DNA from: Verrucomicrobiaceae bacterium
Lineage (GTDB): Bacteria; Verrucomicrobiota; Verrucomicrobiia; Verrucomicrobiales; Verrucomicrobiaceae
NCBI GenBank assembly: GCA_019694165.1
Contig: JAIBCL010000003.1
Location: 186,001-250,000, forward strand
Direction: 5' to 3'
DNA length: 64,000 nucleotides
Of this stretch, positions 28,571 to 38,021 are shown piece by piece. Under the pieces are notes generated by a model. The model ran no database searches. It was not told where the DNA came from and was given only the letters and a program-made list of their open reading frames with translations. The first letter of the stretch is position 1. Each line of letters starts with the position of its first letter. Position numbers and translations under genes: made by a program.

Positions 28571-28602
28571 GAACCCCGTGCCTCACATACAGCACGGGGT
28601 TC
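28571..28602 (-). terminator. Strong hairpin, rho-independent terminator on the minus strand
   Basis: Perfect 11-bp stem GAACCCCGTGC / GCACGGGGTTC with a 10-base loop. On the minus strand the stem is followed by TGCTTTTTCA, a terminator-like T-run. On the plus strand it sits 37 bp after the YhaM-like gene but lacks a T-run. It can therefore end minus-strand transcripts from ispA or from the intergenic stretch 28603-28842, and may also protect the plus-strand mRNA. Confidence 0.75.
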
Positions 28603-28842
28603 CACAGCCCATTATTGAAAAACTTTGAGAGGCCGCTCGGTTTGCCGATCTGTTTCTCGCTTCATGCAATCTTTCGATCCGCAACGGTCGCGACCTCCAA
28701 CGGTGATACTGTGCGCCAACAGTCGCACGAATGAAATTCAGAAGTTGTAAGAAGATTGTCAGACGGATGTGACAAACCCCTGACAACTGGTGAAACCGGC
28801 CAGTTTTCTCTCAATTGTGAGAGCGTCGGGTCTCTCGCTCTC
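28603..28842 (-). other. Non-coding stretch between ispA and a terminator
   Basis: 240 bases with no credible ORF and clearly lower GC than the neighbours. It contains a GGTCGCGACC palindrome flanked by two CAACGGT copies, and ends on the minus strand at the hairpin terminator. It could be a long 3' untranslated region of ispA or an independent small RNA; the sequence does not decide. Confidence 0.35.
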
Positions 28843-29727
28843 TCAATAGTCGCGCTGGAGCAGATAATCGGCGAGCTGTCGCAAACGCAGCCCGGACTCG
28901 CCGAAAACGGTCAGCGCATCATGGGCCTCGGCTGTGAGCCGCCGCGCTTCCTCGCGTGAAGCCTCCAGGCCAATCAAGGCCGGGAAGGTCGATTTCTCGG
29001 CCGCCACATCCTTGCCAGCGCTCTTGCCAAGCTTCTCGCTCGTCTGCGTGACATCGAGGATGTCGTCGATGACCTGGAAGGCGAGGCCGGTGGCCATGCC
29101 AAACTTTCGCAGCGCCGTGATCTGCCCGTCACTCGCTCCCGCGCTCATCGCGCCGAGCAGAACGGAAGTCGTGAGCAGGGCTGCCGTCTTGCTTTCATGC
29201 ACGTATCGAAGCTCGTTCATCGGCAGCTTCCTGCCCTCGCCTTCGAGATCTGCCACCTGACCGCCGATCAGATGCAGGCTGCCGGCAGTGACGGCCAGTT
29301 CGAGAACGTAATCGCCGGCGGTGAAGCGGTCGTTCGCCGGCGTCCGGGCGACGAATTCAAATGCCAGCGCCTGAAGGGCATCGCCCGCAAGCACCGCGAT
29401 GCCGTCGCCGAAAACCTTGTGGCAGGTCGGCACTCCGCGGCGGAAATCGTCGTCGTCCATGCACGGCAGGTCATCGTGAATGAGCGAGTAGGTGTGCAGG
29501 CACTCGACGGCGCAGGCAGCGGGCATCGCCACGTCCGCCGAGCCGCCGCAGGCCTCCGCCGCAGCAAGACAAAGTACGGGGCGCAGCCGCTTTCCTCCCG
29601 CAAAGACGCTGTGCCGCATGGCTTTGTGAATCGTCGGAGGACTGGCTTCTGCGGACGGGATGAAGCGGTCCAGTGCGGCATCAACCTCTTTGCAAGTCGT
29701 CTCGAGGAATGCCTTCAAGCCGGTCAT
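28843..29727 (-). CDS. ispA: Polyprenyl (farnesyl/geranylgeranyl) diphosphate synthase
   Basis: 294 residues from ATG 29727; the TTG at 29751 is unlikely. Condenses IPP with allylic diphosphates in isoprenoid synthesis. First Asp-rich motif 'DDLPCMDDDD' at 85-94 (DDxxxxD, the form of bacterial type-II FPP synthases) and second motif 'QVIDDILDVTQ'. 'GGKRLRP' and 'HTYSLIHDDLP' are also typical. Chain length cannot be fixed by eye; farnesyl is most likely. It follows asd by 48 bp on the same strand. Confidence 0.9.
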   Translation of the reverse strand: MTGLKAFLETTCKEVDAALDRFIPSAEASPPTIHKAMRHSVFAGGKRLRPVLCLAAAEACGGSADVAMPAACAVECLHTYSLIHDDLPCMDDDDFRRGVPTCHKVFGDGIAVLAGDALQALAFEFVARTPANDRFTAGDYVLELAVTAGSLHLIGGQVADLEGEGRKLPMNELRYVHESKTAALLTTSVLLGAMSAGASDGQITALRKFGMATGLAFQVIDDILDVTQTSEKLGKSAGKDVAAEKSTFPALIGLEASREEARRLTAEAHDALTVFGESGLRLRQLADYLLQRDY

Positions 29728-29775
29728 GGTTTCAACGCGTCCGAAATCCAATCTCCCAATGACAGCCTTCCCGCA

Positions 29776-30798
29776 TCACAAACACTCCGCGATCTGCACC
29801 GCATTCAGCGCCGCGCCTTTGAGAAGCTGGTCACCCACCACCCAGAAGGCGAGGCCGTTGTCCATCGCGCAATCCTTGCGGATGCGGCCGACGGCGCAGT
29901 TGTCACGTCCGGCGATGTCGAGGGGCACGGGATACTTCTTGTGCTCCGGCTCGTCGATTACATCGAGACCCGGCGCGCGACCGAGCACTTCGCGGGCGGC
30001 CTCGACTGTGACGGGCTTTTCAAACTCGGCGCTGATGGCCACGCTGTGCGCGCGGAAGACGGGGACGCGCACACAGGTCACCGAAGCGCGGAAACCCGGG
30101 TGATGCATGATTTTGCGGCCTTCGTTTTCCATCTTCATCTCTTCCTTCGTGTAACCGGAGTCGAGGAAGGAATCGACGTGCGGGATGACATTGAAGGCGA
30201 TCTGATGAGGATACACCTGCGGCGGATGGTCGAGCTTGGCGGCGTCCCACTCGCGCTTGAGGTCGGCCCACTTGCGGGCCTGATGGGCGAGTTCCTCGAT
30301 TGCCTGCGCGCCCGTGCCGCTCACGGCCTGGTAGCTGGAGGCGAAGATGCGCTTCACGCCGAAGGCCTGATGCAGCGGATAGAGCGCCATGAGCGAGATG
30401 GCAGTGGTGCAGTTCGGATTGGCGATGATGCCGTTGTGCTTCTTCACGTCGTCGGCGTTGATCTCCGGTACGACGAGCGGGCACTTGTCGTCCATGCGGA
30501 AGGCGGATGAGTTATCGACGACCACCGCGCCTGCATCGACGGCGTGCTTCGCGAAATCACGCGAGATGCCGCCGCCGGCGCTGAAGAGCGCGATGTCCAC
30601 GCCTTTGAAGGAGTCAGCCTTGAGTTCCTTGATGGTCACATCCGAGCCGCGGAATTTCATTTTCTTGCCCGCGCTGCGTGCTGAGGCCAGAAGGGTAATC
30701 TCGCCGACCGGGAATCCGCGCTGCTCGAGGCAGCGCAGCATCTCCACGCCCACCGCTCCGGTGGCGCCGACGACTGCGACGTGCTTGGTTGTGCTCAT
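29776..30798 (-). CDS. asd: Aspartate-semialdehyde dehydrogenase
   Basis: 340 residues from ATG 30798. NADPH-dependent reduction of beta-aspartyl phosphate on the way to lysine/DAP, threonine and methionine. Seen: nucleotide loop 'VVGATGAVG' at 9-17, 'FSAGGGISRDFA', catalytic Cys in 'IANPNCTTAISLMAL', and 'SSYQAVSGTGAQA'. Full length. The frame upstream of 30798 looks non-coding. Confidence 0.95.
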   Translation of the reverse strand: MSTTKHVAVVGATGAVGVEMLRCLEQRGFPVGEITLLASARSAGKKMKFRGSDVTIKELKADSFKGVDIALFSAGGGISRDFAKHAVDAGAVVVDNSSAFRMDDKCPLVVPEINADDVKKHNGIIANPNCTTAISLMALYPLHQAFGVKRIFASSYQAVSGTGAQAIEELAHQARKWADLKREWDAAKLDHPPQVYPHQIAFNVIPHVDSFLDSGYTKEEMKMENEGRKIMHHPGFRASVTCVRVPVFRAHSVAISAEFEKPVTVEAAREVLGRAPGLDVIDEPEHKKYPVPLDIAGRDNCAVGRIRKDCAMDNGLAFWVVGDQLLKGAALNAVQIAECL

Positions 30799-30896
30799 TG
30801 ACTTGGTGTTTTGCTGATTTGGGGGCGCGATACTACGGCTGGAGGCCGCAGATGCAAGAACGGGTGCCGCGCGCGGTGCGTCTGGCACCGCCCAAG

Positions 30897-33800
30897 TCAG
30901 CGCCCTTCCAGGAGCCTCGCCACCGCCGCCGCGGCTTCCTTTGCGCCGTCGGGGCTGTAGCCGGTTTTCACCCAGGCGATCTTGCCGTCGGGGCCGATGA
31001 TGACGGTGTGCGGGATGCCATCGACGCCGTATTGCCGGGCGACGCTTTGTGCGGCGTCCATCGCCACGGCGAGCTTGAGCTTCCGCGTTTCTAGGAAGCG
31101 CTTCACGGCCTCGCCGCCTTCACCTTGATTGAGGCCGACGAAGACCACCTTGTCCGCCGGGAATGCCGACATCGCGTCGATCAGGCCGGGCAATGATTTC
31201 ACACACGGGCCGCACCATGTGGCCCAGAAATCGAGCACCACGATTTTCCCTTTCTGCTCCGGGAGATCGAAGTCGCCGCCGCCGAGCAACGGGAGTTTGA
31301 ATGCCGCGGCCTCCTTGCCGAGATCGAGCGAACTCTCGCCACCCGTCTCCGGCAGCACCGGCTCCGGCGCGAACTCCCAGCGCCACGCATCCAGCGCATG
31401 TGAGGCGATGAGCGCGTTTGTCACACGCGTCTCCAGGCCGGTGACGAGCGCGAGCGGAATCTTGCACTCGCCGATGAGCGGATGCTTCCCCGTGATCATG
31501 CCGCCGCGGATCGCCTCGAGTTTCAATCCCATGCGTCCGCCGGAATTGAGGCTCACATACGTCACGGCGTCGCCACTGCCCCTTGTCCCATCGGTGCCAT
31601 TGCCCTCGGCCGCTGGCAGCAGTGCATTCGGTCCTTCGGGCTTCATTTCCGCAGCCTTGGCCTCTTTGAGCACCGGTGACGGCGTCACGATGGCCGCGAT
31701 GCGCGCGAACGGCACGCGCACGGTTTCGAGTCCGGTGCGGAACAGCAGATGCCCGGCCGCAACGGCCACCACCTCGCCGCGCAGCAGATCGCGATTCGTG
31801 GCCACGAGCACATGCTTCGGCGGCGCATCCTTCCGGAAGCGCGGGATGAGCAGAGTCTCCTGTCGCGTGGCAGGCAGCACGCCTCCCGCAGGGCGCAGAT
31901 GACCGGCGCTCGTCGTGGCGGAGAAGTCCCAGATGCGGACGGGTTTTGAATCCCCGCCGTTTCGCAACAGAAGTCTTCCCCCATTGATGACTCCGTTGAT
32001 GACTACAAATCCGCCCTGCGTGGTGCTGAAGATCAGCCCGTTGCCCGCTTTCTCCTCATCATCCACGGGGATCAGAACCTGCTTCGATGCGTTGATCCAC
32101 GATTCATTGATCGACATTGCGACCGATCGCTCCACGACTTCCATGCGCACCGTCATCGGCTGGCTCATGTCGATGATCATGCTGCCCAGCTCGGAGGTAA
32201 CATTCGCTCTCGCCCTGTCCCGCTTCAGCACGCGCAGCCGGTTTTGCGAGCAATTCAAACGCACGCTCACGCCGCGGGAATTGCCCTCGCCCTTCTCCGT
32301 GAAAAGCAGCAGCTCCAACTCGCAGAAGCTGCCCGTCGGCTGCCAGGTGAAGCAGATCTCGCTCGCGCGCATGGCATCGGGATGCTCCAGCGTGGAGCGA
32401 CCGGACAGCGTAGCCTCGCTGTTCTTCAGCGAGACGGCGCTGCCCTCTTCGGCGTTGGGCGCCCAGTGTTCATCGTCGAAACCCGCGAGGTTCACCCGAT
32501 CCGCCGCGAACTGAATCGCGCGCACCATGGTTGCAGGCAGTTTGAATGACGAGCCATAGCTCCACCCGGCCTCCACCTCTTTCTCGTTCATCGCCATCAA
32601 GCTGCCTGACAAAACCTCGCCAGTCGCCAGATGAAAGACCGCGCCATCGACCGGCGCGGCACCGACCTCGCGCGTGATGGAATAGTCCACGCCCTTCGCC
32701 AGCGGCACGGCGGCTTTCGCGCCCGTCGGCTTCCACTGCACACCGTCGGCGTCTTTGCTCAGCGCACCAAGCAATATTCGGGGACCGACTCGCAGCGTCT
32801 CCTTTGCCACGACTGCTGGCTTTTCACCGTCGTCCGCGCCGCGACAAATCATCTGCCGCAAGGCTTCGAGTTTGAAATGCACCGGCGCTTTTGCCGTTGG
32901 CGTTTCAAACGTTGCGGCTCCATCGCGAATGCCGGCGAGCTTTCCCTCGATGTGCGTGCCGTCCGCAAACCACAATGCAACGGGCGCGGGCTTCGACGGC
33001 GTGGTGCGCTCGGGATCGAAGCGGACACGGACGACTTTCTCCACCGGCACGGACACCACGCGGCCATCGGGGCCGCGCACGCCGATGGTCTTCCCGTTCG
33101 ACACGATCACGCGGCCCTTGATGCCAGTCTCGTCAGAAAGCATGACGCCTGGGCCGGTGATCTCGTGCTCGCTCGGCACGATGCCGTCCCACGAATTCAC
33201 ACCGAGAAACGTGATGGCAAAAGTCGGCTCCGAGCGCTCGATGCGGACGCCCTGCGGGTCGCCGGGCACCGGTGATTCGACCGGACCCTTGTTCGTTTCG
33301 GCGATGCAGACCCCGGCTGACGTACACAGCGCACACTGCCCCGTGCGCTGGTTCCAATAGAGGTGCAGGTTCACGGCACCATCCACGGCGCTGATGTTCT
33401 TGATGAGAACGAAGAGGCGGCCTTGCAGAATCAAATCGCCGTTCTTCGCTTCGATCGTAACCTTGCGGTCGTTCGCACCCGTGACGATCACGCGAAACGA
33501 CTCCTTCGACTGCGTGCGCATCTTGAACACGATGTCGCAGCGCCCCGGCAGCGGCGTGGCGTGCAGCGTGCCGGCGAAGGCTCCGGCTTTTGGCTTTGCA
33601 CCGGGCGGAGCTTTGGGCTGATCGTCGTTCTGATCCGCACCCGGTCCCCCGGGCGGTGCCGACAAATCCGCCTCCGTCATGCGCTGGATGCTGAGGAGGG
33701 TGCCCGTGGGGATGACAAAATCTCCGAGCGTGGCATGTCGTGCCGTCACTTCCCTTTCGGTGATGTTCGCAATGGCACCGCAGATCGACGTGCCGTCTTT

Positions 33801-34034
33801 GAGCGAGAAGAGAAACGGCTCGCGCTCCGGTGCCGTTCCACGCGCAAACTGCACTTCGCCGATCGCCGATGAATCAATCACCAATGGCGCGGCGAAGAAC
33901 GGCGACTCGACGGTGTATTCCTCCGTCGTCGCGCTCGTGATGCGACCGGCGAGCGAGGAGCCATCGCGCCAAATGAGCTGATGCGGCGCATCGTCCGCAA
34001 GTGCCGCCACGCACGTCGTCAGCATAACGAACAC
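30897..34034 (-). CDS. Giant secreted protein with seven beta units and C-terminal thioredoxin domain (copy 2)
   Basis: About 1045 residues from GTG 34034 (ATG 34025 possible). A short hydrophobic signal (VMLTTCVAALA) precedes Asp-Asp. Seven units of about 40-45 residues follow the pattern DG-xx-L-x-G-x-I...P-(8-10)-I, for example 'DGSSLAGRITS', 'DGTSICGAIAN', 'DGTHIEGKLAG', 'NRDLLRGEVVAV'. Two concanavalin-like beta-sandwich stretches lie between units. The C-terminal 150 residues are a TlpA-like thioredoxin with W-C-G-P-C (first Cys near residue 941). Paralog of the next gene upstream. Last gene of the long minus-strand cluster; a palindrome abuts its start. Role unknown; an extracytoplasmic redox protein anchored on a repeat scaffold is an inference. 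Confidence 0.8.
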   Translation of the reverse strand: MFVMLTTCVAALADDAPHQLIWRDGSSLAGRITSATTEEYTVESPFFAAPLVIDSSAIGEVQFARGTAPEREPFLFSLKDGTSICGAIANITEREVTARHATLGDFVIPTGTLLSIQRMTEADLSAPPGGPGADQNDDQPKAPPGAKPKAGAFAGTLHATPLPGRCDIVFKMRTQSKESFRVIVTGANDRKVTIEAKNGDLILQGRLFVLIKNISAVDGAVNLHLYWNQRTGQCALCTSAGVCIAETNKGPVESPVPGDPQGVRIERSEPTFAITFLGVNSWDGIVPSEHEITGPGVMLSDETGIKGRVIVSNGKTIGVRGPDGRVVSVPVEKVVRVRFDPERTTPSKPAPVALWFADGTHIEGKLAGIRDGAATFETPTAKAPVHFKLEALRQMICRGADDGEKPAVVAKETLRVGPRILLGALSKDADGVQWKPTGAKAAVPLAKGVDYSITREVGAAPVDGAVFHLATGEVLSGSLMAMNEKEVEAGWSYGSSFKLPATMVRAIQFAADRVNLAGFDDEHWAPNAEEGSAVSLKNSEATLSGRSTLEHPDAMRASEICFTWQPTGSFCELELLLFTEKGEGNSRGVSVRLNCSQNRLRVLKRDRARANVTSELGSMIIDMSQPMTVRMEVVERSVAMSINESWINASKQVLIPVDDEEKAGNGLIFSTTQGGFVVINGVINGGRLLLRNGGDSKPVRIWDFSATTSAGHLRPAGGVLPATRQETLLIPRFRKDAPPKHVLVATNRDLLRGEVVAVAAGHLLFRTGLETVRVPFARIAAIVTPSPVLKEAKAAEMKPEGPNALLPAAEGNGTDGTRGSGDAVTYVSLNSGGRMGLKLEAIRGGMITGKHPLIGECKIPLALVTGLETRVTNALIASHALDAWRWEFAPEPVLPETGGESSLDLGKEAAAFKLPLLGGGDFDLPEQKGKIVVLDFWATWCGPCVKSLPGLIDAMSAFPADKVVFVGLNQGEGGEAVKRFLETRKLKLAVAMDAAQSVARQYGVDGIPHTVIIGPDGKIAWVKTGYSPDGAKEAAAAVARLLEGR

Positions 34035-34042
34035 ACAGCTAG

Positions 34043-34232
34043 AGCGCGCAGCGCCTTGGACTGCGCGCAGCCCTGCTGCCGGTTTCTCCAGCCAGCCCAG
34101 CTGGCGTCGAATGTTTGGCAGCGCCCCGCCTGTCTGAAATTCATCGCGGCAAAGACTCACGCGCGTCCGACGGCAGCATGGCTGCCTTGGTAAAGCGGCA
34201 GCAGGCTGCCGCAGCCCAAGGCGCTGCGCGCT
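34043..34232. repeat. Inverted repeat abutting the thioredoxin-protein start
   Basis: 17-base arms AGCGCGCAGCGCCTTGG (34043-34059) and its reverse complement (34216-34232). The space between is rich in GGCAGCAGGCTGCCG-type words that can pair with each other. It fills most of the 285 bp between the two giant genes (34035-34319). The downstream gene's only start codons lie within about 20 bases of its edge. Confidence 0.65.
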
Positions 34233-34319
34233 CGTGTCCGGCCATGCCCCCCGCCTCACACCTCGCCACCAAAAACTCTCAACTCCCGTCTCCAGTCTCA
34301 TGGCCGCGGATGGTTGCGA

Positions 34320-37300
34320 TCACTTTTGCTTCGCGAGCAGTTCCTTCACCGCGTTCGCCGCCTCGGTGTGGCCCTCGGGGCTGTAGCCTGTCTTCACCCA
34401 CGCGACGTTGCCGTCGGGTCCGATGATGACCGTGTGCGGGATGCCTTCCACTCCGTATTGCCGCGCGACGCTTTGCGTGCCGTCCATTGCGACCGCGAGC
34501 TTCAAATTCCGCGCCTCGAGGAAGCGCTTCACCACATCACCGCCTTCGCCTTGATTCGCGCCGACGAGCTTCACCTTGTCGCTCGGGAACTGCGACATCG
34601 CTTCGATCACGCCGGGCATCGACTTGATGCACGGTCCGCACCATGTGGCCCAGAAATCCAGCACCACGACCTTGCCCTTCTCCTGCGCGAGATCGAAATC
34701 ACCGCCGCCGAGCAGCGGCAGCTTGAAGACCGGCGCGGGCTTGCCGAGCATCGGCGAACTCTCGCCACCCGTCTCGGGCAGCACGGGATCGGGCGCATAA
34801 ACGAGCCGCCAGTCGGCCAGCGCGCCCATCGTCGTGGTCGGCTCGGGCTTCGATGTGCGGATCGTGTACACCTGCTTCATCGGCACGTGGCATGCGCCGT
34901 ACACCGGATGATGGCCAGTGATTTTCGCGGCCTCGAATTTGTCCACCGTGAGACCGAGCCGCGCGCCATTTGCCAGCAGCAGCCAATGCGTGGGCGAGCC
35001 GAGGCTGCCGCCGAATTCCTTCGCCAGCACCTCGTCGAGCTTCGCCTGATTCTCCGGCGTGTTTGTCACCGTGAGCTGATGCGCAGCGGCGTCCCACATG
35101 GCGGATGCGCCGTTCGGAAACGGCACTCCTTTCGCATCGAGCACTTCCTTCGGCGACGCCTTGTCCGTGAACGCATCGGCCTTCAGCCAGCGGCTCGTCT
35201 GCACCAGGCCCTTCGGCACCGCAGGCGCTTCTTCGAGGACAATCTTCCCGTCCTTGTCCGCGTGATGCCGCAAACCAAAGAGCGCACAAATCTGGTCGAG
35301 CGCCTCGCCCACTGTCTGTCCGCCAAATTGAAACGGAAAGCGGCGCGAGTCCTCCTTCGCCGGCAACACGAATCGCAGGCCCGATGCCTCGCGCTCCAGC
35401 ACGCCGACGAGGCTGCGCAATTCAGCGTTGCTGTAGCGCATGTTGCGCTGGATTCTCTGCTCGAGCAGTTTCTGCGTCGGGCTCGCTTCCACGGTGACGA
35501 CCTGACCGTCGGCGAGGGGCTTCTTCAGCCAAATGGCCGCCTTCACGCGATCGCGCGGCACGCGGAAGGTCTCCAGCCCGCTGCGAAAGCCAAAGTGCGT
35601 GGCCGTCGCCGCATCGATCTCGCCGCGCAGCACGTCGCCATTCGATGCGATGAGCGCATGGTGCGCGAGGTCCTCCTTGCGGAAGCGCGGCACCGTGAGC
35701 GCATGCATCTTTGTCTCCGCATTCACGCTGGGCAGCCACGTCATGCCCGGCGCCGAGTGCGCGCTGAAATGCGTGAGCGAGACGGCGTTCACCGTATTCC
35801 CCCAAAGGCCCGCCGGCTCGATGACGAGGCCGGAGCCGAGCCGCTTCGCCACCGGCACCTGGATCGTCTGCACGAGCGCGCCGTTCATGTTCAGCTCAAT
35901 GGTTTTTTCCTTCACCACGATGCGCACGTTCACCGGCTTGCCCGATGGCACTATCGTGCGCTGCTGATCGGCGAGCTGGTTCTCGTTCATCTCCATGCCG
36001 GAGTAGATGTGGCTGCCCCAGTGGGAGATCATCACGCTCGTCGCCCTCTCACCGTCGAGTCCCGCGCAGAACAATCGCAGCCGCACCGTGCTCATGCCGC
36101 CGTAGGCCATGGAGAATTTGATCTCGCTGCACTGCATCGCCGCCACATGGCCGATGGCCGTGTCCGGCTCCAGCGCCACGGAATCACCCTCGCGCTTCAC
36201 CCCACCGCCATCCTTTCCGCCTTTGACGATCTGCCAGCCCGGATCGCCGAAGTCCGCGAGATTCAGCCGCGACGTCGCGCCGAATTGCACGGCGTTCAGC
36301 GCATCGGCCGGTATGCGCTTCCCGTCCATGATCTCCGAAATCATCTCCACGCCGGAGCGGTCGATGCCGCGCAGATCGCCGGGCAGGATGTCACCGGCAT
36401 TCGTGAAGAAGAGCGCGGGAGCGGTCGGCGTCTCCGTGCCTGCGGGGAAAGCTCGCGTGATCTCGAACGAATCGCCGCTCTTCACCGACGCGGGCTTCAC
36501 GCCGCCGATGGCCAGCCACTTCGGCTGGCTGCCGCCATCGGCCACGAGCTTCCCATGCAGCGATGCGGGTGCGAATTTCAGGTTGTCCATGTCCACGATG
36601 TTCAACACCGGCGGCTTCCCATCCGGCGACGGCACCTCGATGAAAATCTGCCGCAGCGCGTCGAGCTTCGACTTCACCGGCGCATCCGCGAACGACGTGC
36701 GCATGGCGACCTCGCCGTCCTTGATCGAGTCGATCTTCCCTGCGATGCGCGTGCCGTCCGCGTAGCTGAGCAACACTTCGTGCGGCGAGATTTTCGCTTC
36801 GTCATTGGAGAAAAACATGGCGTCCACTTCCGCCAGCTTCACCTCGCGCTCGGCAGACTCGCCGGGCGCTCTGACGCGGAAAGTCCCCGCCGAACCGTGC
36901 GTCACTTCGCCCGCGAAGATTTCACCGGTCGTCAGTTCGAGACGCGGAAGCTTTTCGTCCACCTTCGACGGCGGCTTCCCGTTCCATTTCCGCACGAGCA
37001 GGAATTCGAGTGCGAGATCGCGGCCTTTGTTTTGCACATTCACGCCGGCCGCGGCGGCGGCGATTTCCTCCGGAGGCTGCCATTCTGCGAGCAGCTCGCC
37101 CGCCGGCGTGAACACGGAACACTTCGCCGCCTTCACATCCCAGCACACGCGCAAAGCGATCGCGCGTTCGTCACCGGCAATCTTGCGGATCACCTTGAAG
37201 CCATCGCCAGTGGTCAGCACAAGTTCGTCATCCCATGTCTCGATGGCGAGCTGCCGCATTGTCGATGCGAGGTAGGCGAGCCCGAATTTGAAATCCGGCC

Positions 37301-38021
37301 GTTGCGACGAGCGCACGCGAAACTCCGCGTCGATCATCTCCGGCAGCTTTGCCTTCAATGACGCGCCGCGATTCCAATACGGCAGCGAGAGCGCGCCGCC
37401 TGGCCCGCCGAGCAGCGTGGGCACGGATGAGTTCGATCCCGGGTCCGGCGAACTCCGACGCGATCCCGATTCCGTAAGCACCGACCAGCCCGCATCACCG
37501 GTCGGGCCCGCAGCGACGAGATCGCCACCACCGAGCCGCCGCATCGAAAGGACTTCGGATCGCTTCACGGTCGCATCGCCATGCCTCGCGCTTCGAAGCG
37601 TGATGGTCTTGTCCGTGATCTCCACCACGTCGCCGCACAAATGACTGCCATCGCGGAGCACGAAGCTGAACGGTTCCTTCACCTCCACCGCCGGCAGCGT
37701 CTGGTCGATGCGTCGCAGCACATGCCAGCTCACCTCGAGCGGATCGGCAAAGAGCGTCGTCTTCCAGCGCACCGCCACGGCGTTGCCGTCGAGAATCTCG
37801 CCCGGGATGGACTCGCCATTGTTCCAGCGCAGACGCGACGGCGAGGCATTTGCGGGAGTGGTCGCTTCGGCAGGCTTGTCTCCGCCGCCAAGCAGATTGC
37901 GCAGGATGTTCACCACGTCAGCGCGGGCGTTGGCGCAGAGCAGCGCCAGGCACACATAGATCACACAGGTCGCACAGGACCCATTCATCTCACTCCACCA
38001 TCTCTGTGCGGCCTTCTTCAT
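34320..38021 (-). CDS. Giant secreted protein with seven beta units, secretin-like domain and thioredoxin domain (copy 1)
   Basis: 1233 residues from ATG 38021, overlapping the upstream stop by 4 bases. Signal peptide at about 1-34. Seven beta units like those of its paralog ('NGESIPGEIL', 'DGSHLCGDVV', 'TGEIFAGEVT', 'DGTRIAGKID', 'AGDILPGDLRG', 'NGDVLRGEID', 'NGARLGLTVD'), with concanavalin-like domains in between. Before the last unit there is an STN-like segment ('SGLRFVLPAK...VGEALDQICALFGL') and then 'GVPFPNGASAMW...NTPENQ', a motif common in verrucomicrobial secretin-type proteins. The C-terminal TlpA-like thioredoxin has C1128-G-P-C1131. The secretin-like insert is missing in the paralog. 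Confidence 0.82.
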   Translation of the reverse strand: MKKAAQRWWSEMNGSCATCVIYVCLALLCANARADVVNILRNLLGGGDKPAEATTPANASPSRLRWNNGESIPGEILDGNAVAVRWKTTLFADPLEVSWHVLRRIDQTLPAVEVKEPFSFVLRDGSHLCGDVVEITDKTITLRSARHGDATVKRSEVLSMRRLGGGDLVAAGPTGDAGWSVLTESGSRRSSPDPGSNSSVPTLLGGPGGALSLPYWNRGASLKAKLPEMIDAEFRVRSSQRPDFKFGLAYLASTMRQLAIETWDDELVLTTGDGFKVIRKIAGDERAIALRVCWDVKAAKCSVFTPAGELLAEWQPPEEIAAAAAGVNVQNKGRDLALEFLLVRKWNGKPPSKVDEKLPRLELTTGEIFAGEVTHGSAGTFRVRAPGESAEREVKLAEVDAMFFSNDEAKISPHEVLLSYADGTRIAGKIDSIKDGEVAMRTSFADAPVKSKLDALRQIFIEVPSPDGKPPVLNIVDMDNLKFAPASLHGKLVADGGSQPKWLAIGGVKPASVKSGDSFEITRAFPAGTETPTAPALFFTNAGDILPGDLRGIDRSGVEMISEIMDGKRIPADALNAVQFGATSRLNLADFGDPGWQIVKGGKDGGGVKREGDSVALEPDTAIGHVAAMQCSEIKFSMAYGGMSTVRLRLFCAGLDGERATSVMISHWGSHIYSGMEMNENQLADQQRTIVPSGKPVNVRIVVKEKTIELNMNGALVQTIQVPVAKRLGSGLVIEPAGLWGNTVNAVSLTHFSAHSAPGMTWLPSVNAETKMHALTVPRFRKEDLAHHALIASNGDVLRGEIDAATATHFGFRSGLETFRVPRDRVKAAIWLKKPLADGQVVTVEASPTQKLLEQRIQRNMRYSNAELRSLVGVLEREASGLRFVLPAKEDSRRFPFQFGGQTVGEALDQICALFGLRHHADKDGKIVLEEAPAVPKGLVQTSRWLKADAFTDKASPKEVLDAKGVPFPNGASAMWDAAAHQLTVTNTPENQAKLDEVLAKEFGGSLGSPTHWLLLANGARLGLTVDKFEAAKITGHHPVYGACHVPMKQVYTIRTSKPEPTTTMGALADWRLVYAPDPVLPETGGESSPMLGKPAPVFKLPLLGGGDFDLAQEKGKVVVLDFWATWCGPCIKSMPGVIEAMSQFPSDKVKLVGANQGEGGDVVKRFLEARNLKLAVAMDGTQSVARQYGVEGIPHTVIIGPDGNVAWVKTGYSPEGHTEAANAVKELLAKQK

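Noticed and set aside
34314..37361. 1015-codon open frame on the plus strand
   Set aside because: Antisense to the giant thioredoxin-protein gene; Arg/His/Ala-rich composition of a GC-rich shadow frame and no motif.
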